NCBI GenBank assembly: GCA_947259235.1
Contig: CAMYLL010000029.1
Location: 1-14,576 of the forward strand
Source: an uncultured Pseudodesulfovibrio sp.
GTDB lineage: Bacteria > Desulfobacterota > Desulfovibrionia > Desulfovibrionales > Desulfovibrionaceae
DNA length: 14,576 nt
Direction of reading: 5' to 3'
The position numbers were made by a program, and so were the translations under genes. The notes beneath the pieces were generated by a model. That model worked only from the letters and a program-made list of their open reading frames with translations. It searched no databases and was not told the DNA's origin. Shown piece by piece: positions 1 through 6,347 of this stretch; the stretch's first letter is position 1, and every line of letters starts with the position of its first letter.

Positions 1-749
1 GCGGGAGTGCCGGGAAACAGCGGCCCTGGTTCGGGGCCGAACTCCGGAGCGGATTTGGCGATATTCAGAATGGCGTCAAGGTCGAGCCACTCTTCAGCCA
101 TCAGGGCCAGAGCATCCAGAGCGGCCTCTTCACCTCCGCCGGACGCGAATTCCTGATCCGAGAGCAGCCCCATATGGCGCTCGGGAATGGGGTTTTCCAA
201 AATTTTGGGGAGAGCACCCAGAACAGGGATGCCCGTGTGCTCTTCTATGCTGCGCCTGAGCACCTCTCGGTGGCGCTCGCCTGCTGTGCGGTTGAGGATG
301 ACACCGGCGAGATTGAGCCCGGGTTCGAACCCTGCACACCCCTGGATTATGGCGGCAACGGTCCGGGTCATCTTGGTACAGTCTATGGTCAGGATGACCG
401 GGGCGTCGAGCTTGCGGGCCAGTTCCGCCGTGGAGCAGGAGCCGAATTCATCCTTGCCGTCGAAGAGCCCGCGATTACCCTCTATCAGGCCCAGGTCCTT
501 GTCGCGGGACCGATGCCAGAAAAGCGAGCGAATCGTCTCTTCACTGTGAAAATAGGGGTCAAGATTGGTGCAGTCGCCACCTGTGGCCAGCCCGAGCCAG
601 CGGGCGTCGATATAGTCAGGCCCCTTCTTGAAGGGAGCGACACGCAGGTTCCGACGGCTGAAGGCGCGGGCAAGAGCCAGGGAGACAATGGTCTTCCCCG
701 TGCCGCCCGAGAGACCGGCCAATATGAGTCGCGGGATGTGGTGTTGCAC
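1..749 (-). CDS. dsrN: DsrN, CbiA/CobB-type amidase of the dsr operon (3' end outside window)
   Basis: This is the N-terminal 249 codons of a cobyrinate a,c-diamide synthase-like protein. An ATP-binding P-loop, GLSGGTGKT, lies at residues 12-20. It is followed by FKKGPDYID near residues 40-48, then GNRGLFDG and PERHMGL, all typical of the CbiA/CobB family. In sulfate and sulfur oxidisers/reducers the family member downstream of dsrABD is DsrN, inferred to amidate sirohaem to the sirohaem amide bound by DsrAB; that role comes from family knowledge. The glutamine amidotransferase half lies beyond position 1. The start is uncertain: a GTG at 749 fits the family N-terminus but has no clear Shine-Dalgarno, and an in-frame TTG at 779 sits in the T-run of the upstream hairpin. 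The gene is in operon order after dsrD, separated by that hairpin. A true cobalamin enzyme is possible but less likely here. Confidence 0.88.
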   Translation of the reverse strand, partial: MQHHIPRLILAGLSGGTGKTIVSLALARAFSRRNLRVAPFKKGPDYIDARWLGLATGGDCTNLDPYFHSEETIRSLFWHRSRDKDLGLIEGNRGLFDGKDEFGSCSTAELARKLDAPVILTIDCTKMTRTVAAIIQGCAGFEPGLNLAGVILNRTAGERHREVLRRSIEEHTGIPVLGALPKILENPIPERHMGLLSDQEFASGGGEEAALDALALMAEEWLDLDAILNIAKSAPEFGPEPGPLFPGTP

Positions 750-777
750 AGGCTGCCGCTTGGACTGACGTTGAATC

Positions 778-812
778 AAGAAAAGCCTTGCCCACCGAGA
801 GACGGGCAAGGC
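778..812 (-). terminator. Terminator-like hairpin between dsrD and dsrN
   Basis: On the minus strand a 9-bp perfect stem (GCCTTGCCC / GGGCAAGGC, 812-804 with 793-785) closes a 10-nt loop and is followed by TTTTCTT. It starts 25 nt after the dsrD stop and ends about 30 nt before the dsrN start. It could end most dsrABD transcripts while letting some run on into dsrN. Confidence 0.8.
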
Positions 813-837
813 CTTGTTGACATGCAGGGAGCGAAGT

Positions 838-1086
838 TTAGCTTTCGCCCTCGGAAGCAGCCTGCTTGCCGGCGCCGGCCAGGCCGTACATGGTGGTGGA
901 CCCGGAGGACCAGAACACCATTTTCTCTTCCTGAACCAGCTTGGTCAAGATCTTCTTGACATCACGGGTCTTCTCATCGGGGAAGAGCTTGGTGAAGTCG
1001 TTGAAGTAGAACTTGGACTTGCTGCCGGACTTGCTTTCGCAAAATTTGATGATTTCAGCTTTTGCAGCTTCGGGATCGAGTACCAT
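838..1086 (-). CDS. dsrD: DsrD, small protein of dissimilatory sulfite reduction
   Basis: This 82-aa protein matches DsrD, a small winged-helix protein encoded directly after dsrAB in sulfate reducers. It has been reported to stimulate sulfite reduction by DsrAB rather than act as a subunit. The body (MVLDPEAAKAEIIKF at the start, then a lysine-rich helix-turn-helix region and VFWSSGSTTMYGL) is typical; the family is usually close to 78 aa. The start is set by AGGAG seven bases before the ATG at 1086. The short Ala/Gly/Glu-rich tail (last 12 residues) is the variable part. It lies 64 nt after dsrB and shares its transcript, but a 12-bp hairpin in that gap may alter its dose relative to dsrAB. 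Confidence 0.95.
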   Translation of the reverse strand: MVLDPEAAKAEIIKFCESKSGSKSKFYFNDFTKLFPDEKTRDVKKILTKLVQEEKMVFWSSGSTTMYGLAGAGKQAASEGES

Positions 1087-1106
1087 GACGGACTCCTTTT
1101 GTTTAT

Positions 1107-1138
1107 AAAACCGGGGTACGGCAAAAGCCGTACCCCGG
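1107..1138 (-). terminator. Perfect 12-bp hairpin between dsrB and dsrD
   Basis: CCGGGGTACGGC at 1111-1122 pairs exactly with GCCGTACCCCGG at 1127-1138 around a 4-nt loop. On the minus strand four Ts follow, then ATAAAC, so the U-tract is short. It sits between the dsrB stop (1151) and the dsrD ribosome site. It may be a partial terminator or an mRNA-stabilising or processing element that sets the dsrAB:dsrD ratio. Confidence 0.65.
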
Positions 1139-1150
1139 AACATAGCTATT

Positions 1151-2296
1151 CTACCACTTGAACTGAGAGGTCTGACGCCAAGTGTAGTATGCCGGATCGC
1201 GGAAGTCATCAATCAGATGAGAGGTGAATTCCAGGTCGCATTTCTCGAAGAAACGCTCCCAGCCAATACGGGTGGCCCAGTCGCCCAGGCGCTCGTACTT
1301 GTTGGCATCGGCGGCGTAGGTGTCCAGGATCTTCTTGATCACCTTGGTCATCGTGGGCCAGCGGGGCGGCTCGTTCGGGACGAAGGGAACAACGACCTTG
1401 GAGAAGGCCGGCTTCGAGATACGGTTGGAGATCTTGCCGCCAACCATGATGGCGATACCGTCGCCTTCACCGTCGGACAGGGGCAGGGAGGGGCACATGG
1501 TGTAGCAGTTGCCACAGAACATGCAGCGCTCTTCCTTAATGGCGACGGTCTTGAAGGTCTTACCGTCGATCTCAACCTTGGACGGGCGAACGGCGCCGGT
1601 GGGGCACGCAGAAACGGCCAACGGGATTTCGCACAGGTTGTCCAGGTACTCGTGGTCGATCAGCGGCGGCTTGCGGTGGATGCCCAGGATGGCGATGTCG
1701 GAGCAATGCACCGCGCCGCACATGTTCAGGCAGCAAGCCATGGAGATGCGAACCGGAGCAGGCAGCTTCATGGACTCGAAGTCGTCGAAGACGGCGTCCA
1801 TGGTCGCTTTAACGGTACCGGAAGCGTCGGTGGCCGGGGTGTGGCAGTGGACCCAACCCTGGGTGTGGACGATGTTGGTAACGGAAGCACCGGTGCCGCC
1901 AACGGGGAACTTGCAGGAACCACCGGGGAACTTCTGGCCGTTGAGGTAGGCCTTCAGGTCCAGAGCGGCCTGCTTGTCTTCGAGGATGAACTCGATGTTG
2001 TTACGGGTGGTGAAACGCAGGTGGCCGCCGGCGAACTTGTCGGCGATCTCACAGATTTCACGCACGTGGGACACGGTGATCAGACGGGCGGAACCGCAGC
2101 GGACGGTGTAGGCCTTGTCGCCGGAAAAGGCGGTATGGCACAGGACGCCCGGCTCAAGGATCTCGTGGTAATCCCACTGGCCGAAGTTTTTCTTGATGAC
2201 CGGGGGCAGGTACTCGCCGAAGTGACGAGGACCGATGTCAGAAATCCGATTTTCCATCGGTTTGTCGGGATTGTATCCGGAAGAAATGAAAGCCAT
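1151..2296 (-). CDS. dsrB: Dissimilatory sulfite reductase beta subunit
   Basis: DsrB, 381 aa, pairs with DsrA in the cytoplasmic alpha2beta2 enzyme that reduces sulfite in the last stage of sulfate respiration, delivering sulfur to DsrC. The residues expected to hold the catalytic sirohaem-[4Fe-4S] centre are present: C151 in GWVHCHT and C188, C189, C193 in ACCLNMCG. A ferredoxin-type insert with CxxCxxC ([13 protein letters not shown]) follows around residues 258-264, with CPTGAV at about 231. Length and numbering agree with Desulfovibrio DsrB as I recall it. The start is the ATG at 2296 ([10 protein letters not shown]), preceded by GGAGG eight bases upstream; an in-frame TTG at 2311 would place that ribosome site inside the gene. 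It starts 18 nt after the dsrA stop. Confidence 0.98.
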   Translation of the reverse strand: MAFISSGYNPDKPMENRISDIGPRHFGEYLPPVIKKNFGQWDYHEILEPGVLCHTAFSGDKAYTVRCGSARLITVSHVREICEIADKFAGGHLRFTTRNNIEFILEDKQAALDLKAYLNGQKFPGGSCKFPVGGTGASVTNIVHTQGWVHCHTPATDASGTVKATMDAVFDDFESMKLPAPVRISMACCLNMCGAVHCSDIAILGIHRKPPLIDHEYLDNLCEIPLAVSACPTGAVRPSKVEIDGKTFKTVAIKEERCMFCGNCYTMCPSLPLSDGEGDGIAIMVGGKISNRISKPAFSKVVVPFVPNEPPRWPTMTKVIKKILDTYAADANKYERLGDWATRIGWERFFEKCDLEFTSHLIDDFRDPAYYTWRQTSQFKW

Positions 2297-2314
2297 GTTG
2301 TTTTCCTCCAATAT

Positions 2315-3634
2315 TTAGCGCTGGTGGCGTTTACGGAATGCGGCGAGATCGCGGTCCCAACCACCCTCGACGTCTTCTGCCTTCCAGAAGATGTAGGGGT
2401 TGTGGCGGGGCTCCTGAACGTGGCGGGGATCAGCGGCGATGCCGGCGGCGTCAGCCAGGGCAGCGAAGCCGAGACGCTTCATGGTCTCACCGATACGCTC
2501 GCGGTTCTTGCCTTCTTCCATCCACCAGTCCCAAATACCTTCGATCAGATCTTTGATGGACTGGTAGTCGTCGTCCTTGTTGACTTCCATGAAGGGCACC
2601 AGCAGGGAACCCATCTGGGGGCCGTCAAGGATAGGCGCCTTGGCACCGCAGAAGATGGACACGCCGCGATCGTCACCGATCTTGAGGGCCTGAGGCATGG
2701 TGTTGATGCAGTGCATGCAACGGACGCATTCCTTGTGATCCATGGTCAGCTTGCCGCCCTCGTAGGTCAGGCAATTGGACGGGCACAGGTCCACAACTTC
2801 CTTCTGGATGTCGAACTTGCCCCAGTCACGACCGGCGTGGGCGCCAGCGTTGGGAGCAATCTCACCACCGACGTAGGCGGCAACGACTTCCTGATTGATC
2901 TTGATGGGGCCCTTGAAGGTGCCGAGGAAGCCGAGGTCGGAGCGGGCAATAGCGGCCACGCAGCCGTTGGGGCAACCGTCGAACTTGAACTTGAACTTGT
3001 AGGGGAAGGCCGGGCGATGCAGCTCGTCCTGGTATTCCTGGGTCAGGTTGTAGCAGAGCTCCTGGGCGTCGTAGCATGCGTATTCGCAGCGGGACATGCC
3101 CATGCAGGAGGCGGGGGTACGCAGGTTGGAGCCGGAACCACCGAGGTCGTTCTCGAGATTGTGGGTCAGTTCCCAGAAAATCTCTTCCAGCTGCGGGGTG
3201 GACGTGCCAAGCAGGACGATGTCGCCGGTGGCGCCATGCATGTTGGTCAGACCGGAACCGCGGAGTTCCCAGATGTCCATGATGCTGTTCAGGAACTTGC
3301 TGGAGTACCACATGCCCATGGGCTGGGCCACACGGACGGTGTGAAAGTGAGCAACGCCGGGGAACATCTGGGGCTGGTCACAGTAACGGCCGATAACGCC
3401 GCCGCCGTAACCGAAAACGCCGACGATGCCGCCGTGCTTCCAGTGAGTCTCACCGTCGGTGTAGGACATCTCGAGAACGCCGAGCAAGTCATCAGGGCAG
3501 TCCGCTGCTATCTGATATTCAATGCCCTTTTCATTCTTTGCGCGAGATGCTGCCTCCTGTTTGATGTCGGATACGAAGCTGGGCCACGGGCCGCTTTCCA
3601 GCTGATCCAACAGAGGAGTTTTGTGTTTCGCCAT
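2315..3634 (-). CDS. dsrA: Dissimilatory sulfite reductase alpha subunit
   Basis: DsrA, 439 aa, begins MAKHKTPLLDQLESGPWPS, the usual Desulfovibrio N-terminus. It carries the structural sirohaem cofactor side of DsrAB. Cysteines C177 and C183 (CMGMSRC) and C221 and C225 (CPNGC) form the sirohaem-linked [4Fe-4S] site. C284 with C303, C306 and C309 (ECVRCMHC) form the inserted ferredoxin domain. All match the positions I remember for D. vulgaris. The start ATG at 3634 has GGAGG eight bases upstream; an earlier in-frame ATG at 3649 overlaps that ribosome site and is rejected. It is the first gene of dsrABDN. Its composition is less GC-rich than the genes at the right end, as expected for a highly expressed gene with strong codon preference. 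Confidence 0.98.
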   Translation of the reverse strand: MAKHKTPLLDQLESGPWPSFVSDIKQEAASRAKNEKGIEYQIAADCPDDLLGVLEMSYTDGETHWKHGGIVGVFGYGGGVIGRYCDQPQMFPGVAHFHTVRVAQPMGMWYSSKFLNSIMDIWELRGSGLTNMHGATGDIVLLGTSTPQLEEIFWELTHNLENDLGGSGSNLRTPASCMGMSRCEYACYDAQELCYNLTQEYQDELHRPAFPYKFKFKFDGCPNGCVAAIARSDLGFLGTFKGPIKINQEVVAAYVGGEIAPNAGAHAGRDWGKFDIQKEVVDLCPSNCLTYEGGKLTMDHKECVRCMHCINTMPQALKIGDDRGVSIFCGAKAPILDGPQMGSLLVPFMEVNKDDDYQSIKDLIEGIWDWWMEEGKNRERIGETMKRLGFAALADAAGIAADPRHVQEPRHNPYIFWKAEDVEGGWDRDLAAFRKRHQR

Positions 3635-3682
3635 TCCCTTAACCTCCATTGTTTGATTAAGATGTTGCCATCAACCATTCTA

Positions 3683-3728
3683 ATCCGGGCCGGCTCATGT
3701 TCTATACTTGATCATCCAGAGCCCGGAT
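3683..3728 (-). promoter_or_regulatory. Inverted repeat in the dsrA leader
   Basis: ATCCGGGC at 3683-3690 and GCCCGGAT at 3721-3728 form an exact 8-bp inverted repeat 30 nt apart, centred about 70 nt upstream of the dsrA start. It could fold in the dsrA leader RNA; an alternative GGCTC/GAGCC pairing overlaps it. No known riboswitch class is recognised. Confidence 0.35.
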
Positions 3729-3803
3729 GCCTTTGCTACATTACGCGAAATATCGCTGAACCACGACGCATGCGCCGGTATTCACAAGGTATGCAGGGTT
3801 GTC

Positions 3804-3836
3804 AATGTACTGGACGCATCGGTTTTGTGTCAACCG
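3804..3836 (-). promoter_or_regulatory. Candidate sigma70-type promoter for dsrABDN
   Basis: On the minus strand a perfect TTGACA (3833-3828) is followed after 18 bp by TACATT (3809-3804), a 4/6 match to the -10 box. The -35 box is embedded in a small inverted repeat, CGGTT-N7-AACCG (3836-3820), which could be an operator. Transcription would begin near 3797, giving a leader of about 160 nt before dsrA. A second TTGACA overlaps at 3805-3800 but has no good -10 partner. Confidence 0.5.
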
Positions 3837-4010
3837 CTAATTGCCCAAAACATCTTGCCAATCCTCGCTATGCAGGCCCCAAAGCCCGCCCCGCCGGAAC
3901 TGCTCCGTCTCTTTTCGGCCGCATGCGCGGCGTGCAGTGGATCTGTACCGTCGGCAGGATATGATTCCTTTTCAGAGATACCCGAAAAGGATTTCAGGAG
4001 CAACACAAAC

Positions 4011-4039
4011 TTGGGAAGCAATGACTCCCATGTCATATT
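4011..4039 (+). promoter_or_regulatory. Weak candidate promoter for the cysteine-rich protein pair
   Basis: TTGGGA (4011-4016) and CATATT (4034-4039) are 17 bp apart, each matching the consensus at four positions, in an AT-rich patch of an otherwise GC-rich gap. It lies about 125 nt before the plus-strand start at 4164. The rest of 3840-4163 shows no convincing gene. Confidence 0.25.
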
Positions 4040-4163
4040 TATAACCACGCAATCCACGCCGCACTCTCCAGACGAACTTGCACAAATCCGCAAGGAGTTG
4101 TATCGACCCCGAACCAGACAACGCCGGGTTCGAGTCCGGCCCAAGCACACGGAAACCATACGC

Positions 4164-4829
4164 ATGACCACACACGCCACGTGCAAACGATGCGGCGACT
4201 GCTGCCGCAACGGAGGCCCGGCCCTTCACCGTCAGGACCTCCCCCTCATCGAGGACGGAACCATCCCCCTGGCGGATATAGTCACCCTGCGCCCGGGCGA
4301 ACGCGCATACGACCAGCCCGCGCAGAGCATCCTACCCTTGACCGCCGAGATTCTCAAGATCAAGGGACGCGACAACACCTGGACCTGCAAGTACTACAGC
4401 CCGGAAGGGCGCGCCTGCGGCATGTACGACAAGCGGCCTGTCGAATGCGTGATGCTGTTTTGCGGCGACATAGAGCCCATCGCGGCCATGTATGACAAGG
4501 ACCGTCTGACCAGGGCGGACCTGCTCCCGGCAGGACACCCCCTGCTGGAGCTCGTGGCCGAGCACGATACGAAATGCTCGCCGCAGGCCATGGAAGAAAC
4601 CGCCAAAAAAGCCCGCGACGGGGACACCGATGCAGGCCAGGCCCTCAAGGAGATGGTGGTTTTCGACATGGAGGTCCGTCGCATGGTAGCCGAGAAAGCC
4701 GGTATGCAGGCCGATTTCAACGAGTTTCTGTTCGGCAGGCCGCTTCGGGCTCTGCTGCGCACGATGAACATCAACGTCTACGAAGTGGGTGGCTCCATCC
4801 GCTTCGGCTTCGATATGGGAGGCAAATAA
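4164..4829 (+). CDS. YkgJ-type CxxCxxCC cysteine-cluster protein, function unknown
   Basis: This 221-aa protein opens with CKRCGDCC (C7, C10, C13, C14). Four more cysteines follow at C75, C85, C95 and C100, within WTCKYYSPEG-RACGMYDKRPVEC and ending LFC. This arrangement is that of the YkgJ/CxxCxxCC family, thought to bind zinc or an iron-sulfur cluster; no enzymatic role is established. The C-terminal half (residues about 110-221) has no recognised domain and is largely helical in character. There is no signal peptide, so it is probably cytoplasmic. The ATG at 4164 was chosen because it lies six residues before the cysteine motif, as usual for the family; the upstream Shine-Dalgarno (GGAA) is weak. 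It is divergent from dsrA and its stop overlaps the next start (TAATG), so the two are likely translated together. A role in DsrAB cofactor or electron supply is only suggested by position. Confidence 0.85.
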   Translation: MTTHATCKRCGDCCRNGGPALHRQDLPLIEDGTIPLADIVTLRPGERAYDQPAQSILPLTAEILKIKGRDNTWTCKYYSPEGRACGMYDKRPVECVMLFCGDIEPIAAMYDKDRLTRADLLPAGHPLLELVAEHDTKCSPQAMEETAKKARDGDTDAGQALKEMVVFDMEVRRMVAEKAGMQADFNEFLFGRPLRALLRTMNINVYEVGGSIRFGFDMGGK

Positions 4830-5086
4830 TGAAAGACAAACGCGGCATTTACTATATCCCGTCCCTGCAGAACCCCGATGTGCGCATGTACGTGCGCGAC
4901 AATGAAGGCGCTATCGAGTTCAGGCTCTACAACCCGACCGAACCCATCATCTGGGAAAAGCATCAATGGGTTCCCTACGACGCCATCCTTCAGGCCGCCG
5001 AAATGTTCAAGGCCCGCGGCACCGACCGCAACCCGCTGGCCCTCTACGACATGGACATCGCCAAGAAGCTGCTGTCGGACAGCTGA
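4829..5086 (+). CDS. Conserved-looking 85-aa protein, function unknown
   Basis: The start ATG (4829-4831) shares a base with the stop of the preceding cysteine-rich protein gene, a classic coupled arrangement. This supports it as a real gene despite its size. The 85-aa product begins MKDKRGIYYIPSLQNPDVRM and is a mixed alpha/beta acidic protein rich in aromatic residues (YY, WEKHQWVPY), without cysteines, signal peptide or membrane segment. The first 50 residues read as beta-rich and the last 35 as two helices. I do not recognise a family. Being co-translated with a cysteine-cluster protein beside dsrA, it may be a partner of that protein. It ends 68 nt from the convergent end of the sulfoquinovose synthase-like gene. 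Confidence 0.8.
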   Translation: MKDKRGIYYIPSLQNPDVRMYVRDNEGAIEFRLYNPTEPIIWEKHQWVPYDAILQAAEMFKARGTDRNPLALYDMDIAKKLLSDS

Positions 5087-5154
5087 GGCAGCAGAATTTC
5101 GTCGGGCGTCCCCTGCACCGCCCTGCGGGCGTTAAAGCCGGATGACGAGGGAGG

Positions 5155-6342
5155 CTACCACTTTATGCCCCGGAAGATGATCTCTTCCCGGATGTTGTCC
5201 CGGTAGCCTTCTACCAATTCGAAGAGGGAGTGCACACTCTCGTCGGTCAGGTAGTGAGGTTTCACTCCCAATTCCACGAGCCCCTGATATGTGGGGTTGT
5301 AGTAGTGCGATTCAGCCTCGCAGCGAGGATTCTCCAGTTGCTGAATCGACACGGGATGGCCGCGCTGACAGCCGACCCTGTGCACGATTTCAGCGATCTC
5401 GTTCACTGAGAACGTCTCCATTATCTGGTTGTATATCGTCAGCTCGCCTGGCTCAGGCGGGTTTTCGACAGCCGCCAGAACACACTGAAGCGTATCCCGG
5501 ATATCCAGATAGCCCCGCGTCTGCCCCCCCGCCCCGTAGACCGTCAGCGGGTGACCGACCACCGCCTGGGTGATGAAGCGGTTTATCAGAGTCCCGAAAA
5601 TCTCATCATAATTGAAAATGGTCTTGAAGCGGGGGTCGATCCGGATCTCCTCTGTTTCCAGCCCGTACACAGGTCCTTGCATCAAATCAGTAACGCGAAG
5701 CCCCCACATGCGCACGCCGAACCACATCAGGTCCGTGTCCATGATCTTCGAGGTGTGATATATGGAGCTGGCCTGACGAGGATAGAGAAAGGTATCCCTG
5801 CGCCCTTTGTGCTCGATTTCTATCCACCCCTCCTCGATGTCGATGTTGGGAGTGCCATACTCGCCCATGGTCCCCAGCTTGACTATATGCACTCCCCTGC
5901 AAAAATCGCGAACGGCAAACAGCAGATTGTTGGTCACGCGAAGATTGTTGCTCAGCGTAATGTCGGCATGCTTGTAGTCCATGAGCGAATACGGAGCCGA
6001 AGGCTGTTCCGCATAATGGATTATCACATCCGGCAGGCCAGTATAGGATTCATCGACGCACCACTTGTAGTCGATGGCATCAGGTTGAAAGAGGGAACGC
6101 ATTACCTCCGGGTCCGACAGATCGCCTATGACGACCTTGATCTCCTTCCCGGTTTTCTCGTGCCAGATTCTGGCCCGCTCCTCCAGGGACAGGACAGGGT
6201 AGAGCATCTCCGCATCCAGCTCACGGCAGGCGTCCCTGCGGAAGTAATTGTCCACGGCAGTCACTTCATACCCGAGACGGGAAAAACGCATTGCCGTCGG
6301 CCACCCAAGGTATCCGTCAGCTCCTAGAATGAGTATGTGCAT
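5155..6342 (-). CDS. sqdB: UDP-sulfoquinovose synthase family protein (SQD1/SqdB/Agl3-like)
   Basis: This 395-aa short-chain dehydrogenase-type enzyme is predicted to turn UDP-glucose and sulfite into UDP-sulfoquinovose. The NAD site is GADGYLGW (7-14), with VDNYFRRD (30-37) after beta-2. Family-defining stretches are KLGTMGEYGTPNIDIEEG (155-172), the catalytic YHTSK (Y195, K199) with T158, then DLMQGPVYG, GHPLTVYGAGGQTRGYLDIRD and EAESHYYNP. These match plant SQD1 and Sulfolobus Agl3 as I remember them. Differences: HYAEQPSAPYS has Pro114 where those have Arg, and there is an extra loop of about a dozen residues near 86-103. The start ATG at 6342 is five bases after the upstream stop; a GTG at 6351 overlapping that stop is an alternative. 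No sulfolipid glycosyltransferase adjoins it, so a surface glycan is as likely as a sulfolipid. The exact product is inferred, and a paralogous reaction is possible. Confidence 0.85.
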   Translation of the reverse strand: MHILILGADGYLGWPTAMRFSRLGYEVTAVDNYFRRDACRELDAEMLYPVLSLEERARIWHEKTGKEIKVVIGDLSDPEVMRSLFQPDAIDYKWCVDESYTGLPDVIIHYAEQPSAPYSLMDYKHADITLSNNLRVTNNLLFAVRDFCRGVHIVKLGTMGEYGTPNIDIEEGWIEIEHKGRRDTFLYPRQASSIYHTSKIMDTDLMWFGVRMWGLRVTDLMQGPVYGLETEEIRIDPRFKTIFNYDEIFGTLINRFITQAVVGHPLTVYGAGGQTRGYLDIRDTLQCVLAAVENPPEPGELTIYNQIMETFSVNEIAEIVHRVGCQRGHPVSIQQLENPRCEAESHYYNPTYQGLVELGVKPHYLTDESVHSLFELVEGYRDNIREEIIFRGIKW

Positions 6343-6347
6343 TGCGC

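Noticed and set aside
1217..3964. Very long plus-strand open frame antisense to dsrA and dsrB
   Set aside because: It mirrors the codon bias of the highly expressed dsr genes. Its Gly/Val/Ala-rich translation has no family character, and the opposite strand encodes unmistakable DsrAB.
4121..4140. tRNA T-arm-like string (GGGTTCGAGTCCGGC) that could mark a tRNA or attachment site
   Set aside because: The stem only pairs with an 8-nt loop rather than the standard 7, and no matching D-arm, anticodon arm or acceptor stem surrounds it. No integrase gene or second copy is seen in the window.
3708..4163. Extension of the cysteine-cluster protein to an upstream ATG
   Set aside because: The extra 152 residues have no family features and would cross the promoter regions of both divergent units. 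The motif-proximal ATG at 4164 fits the family.
5119..5131. Small hairpin CGCCC-TGC-GGGCG in the convergent gap after the 85-aa gene
   Set aside because: Only 5 bp of stem and no U-tract on either strand, so it cannot be supported as a terminator. Nothing else is evident in this 68-nt gap.
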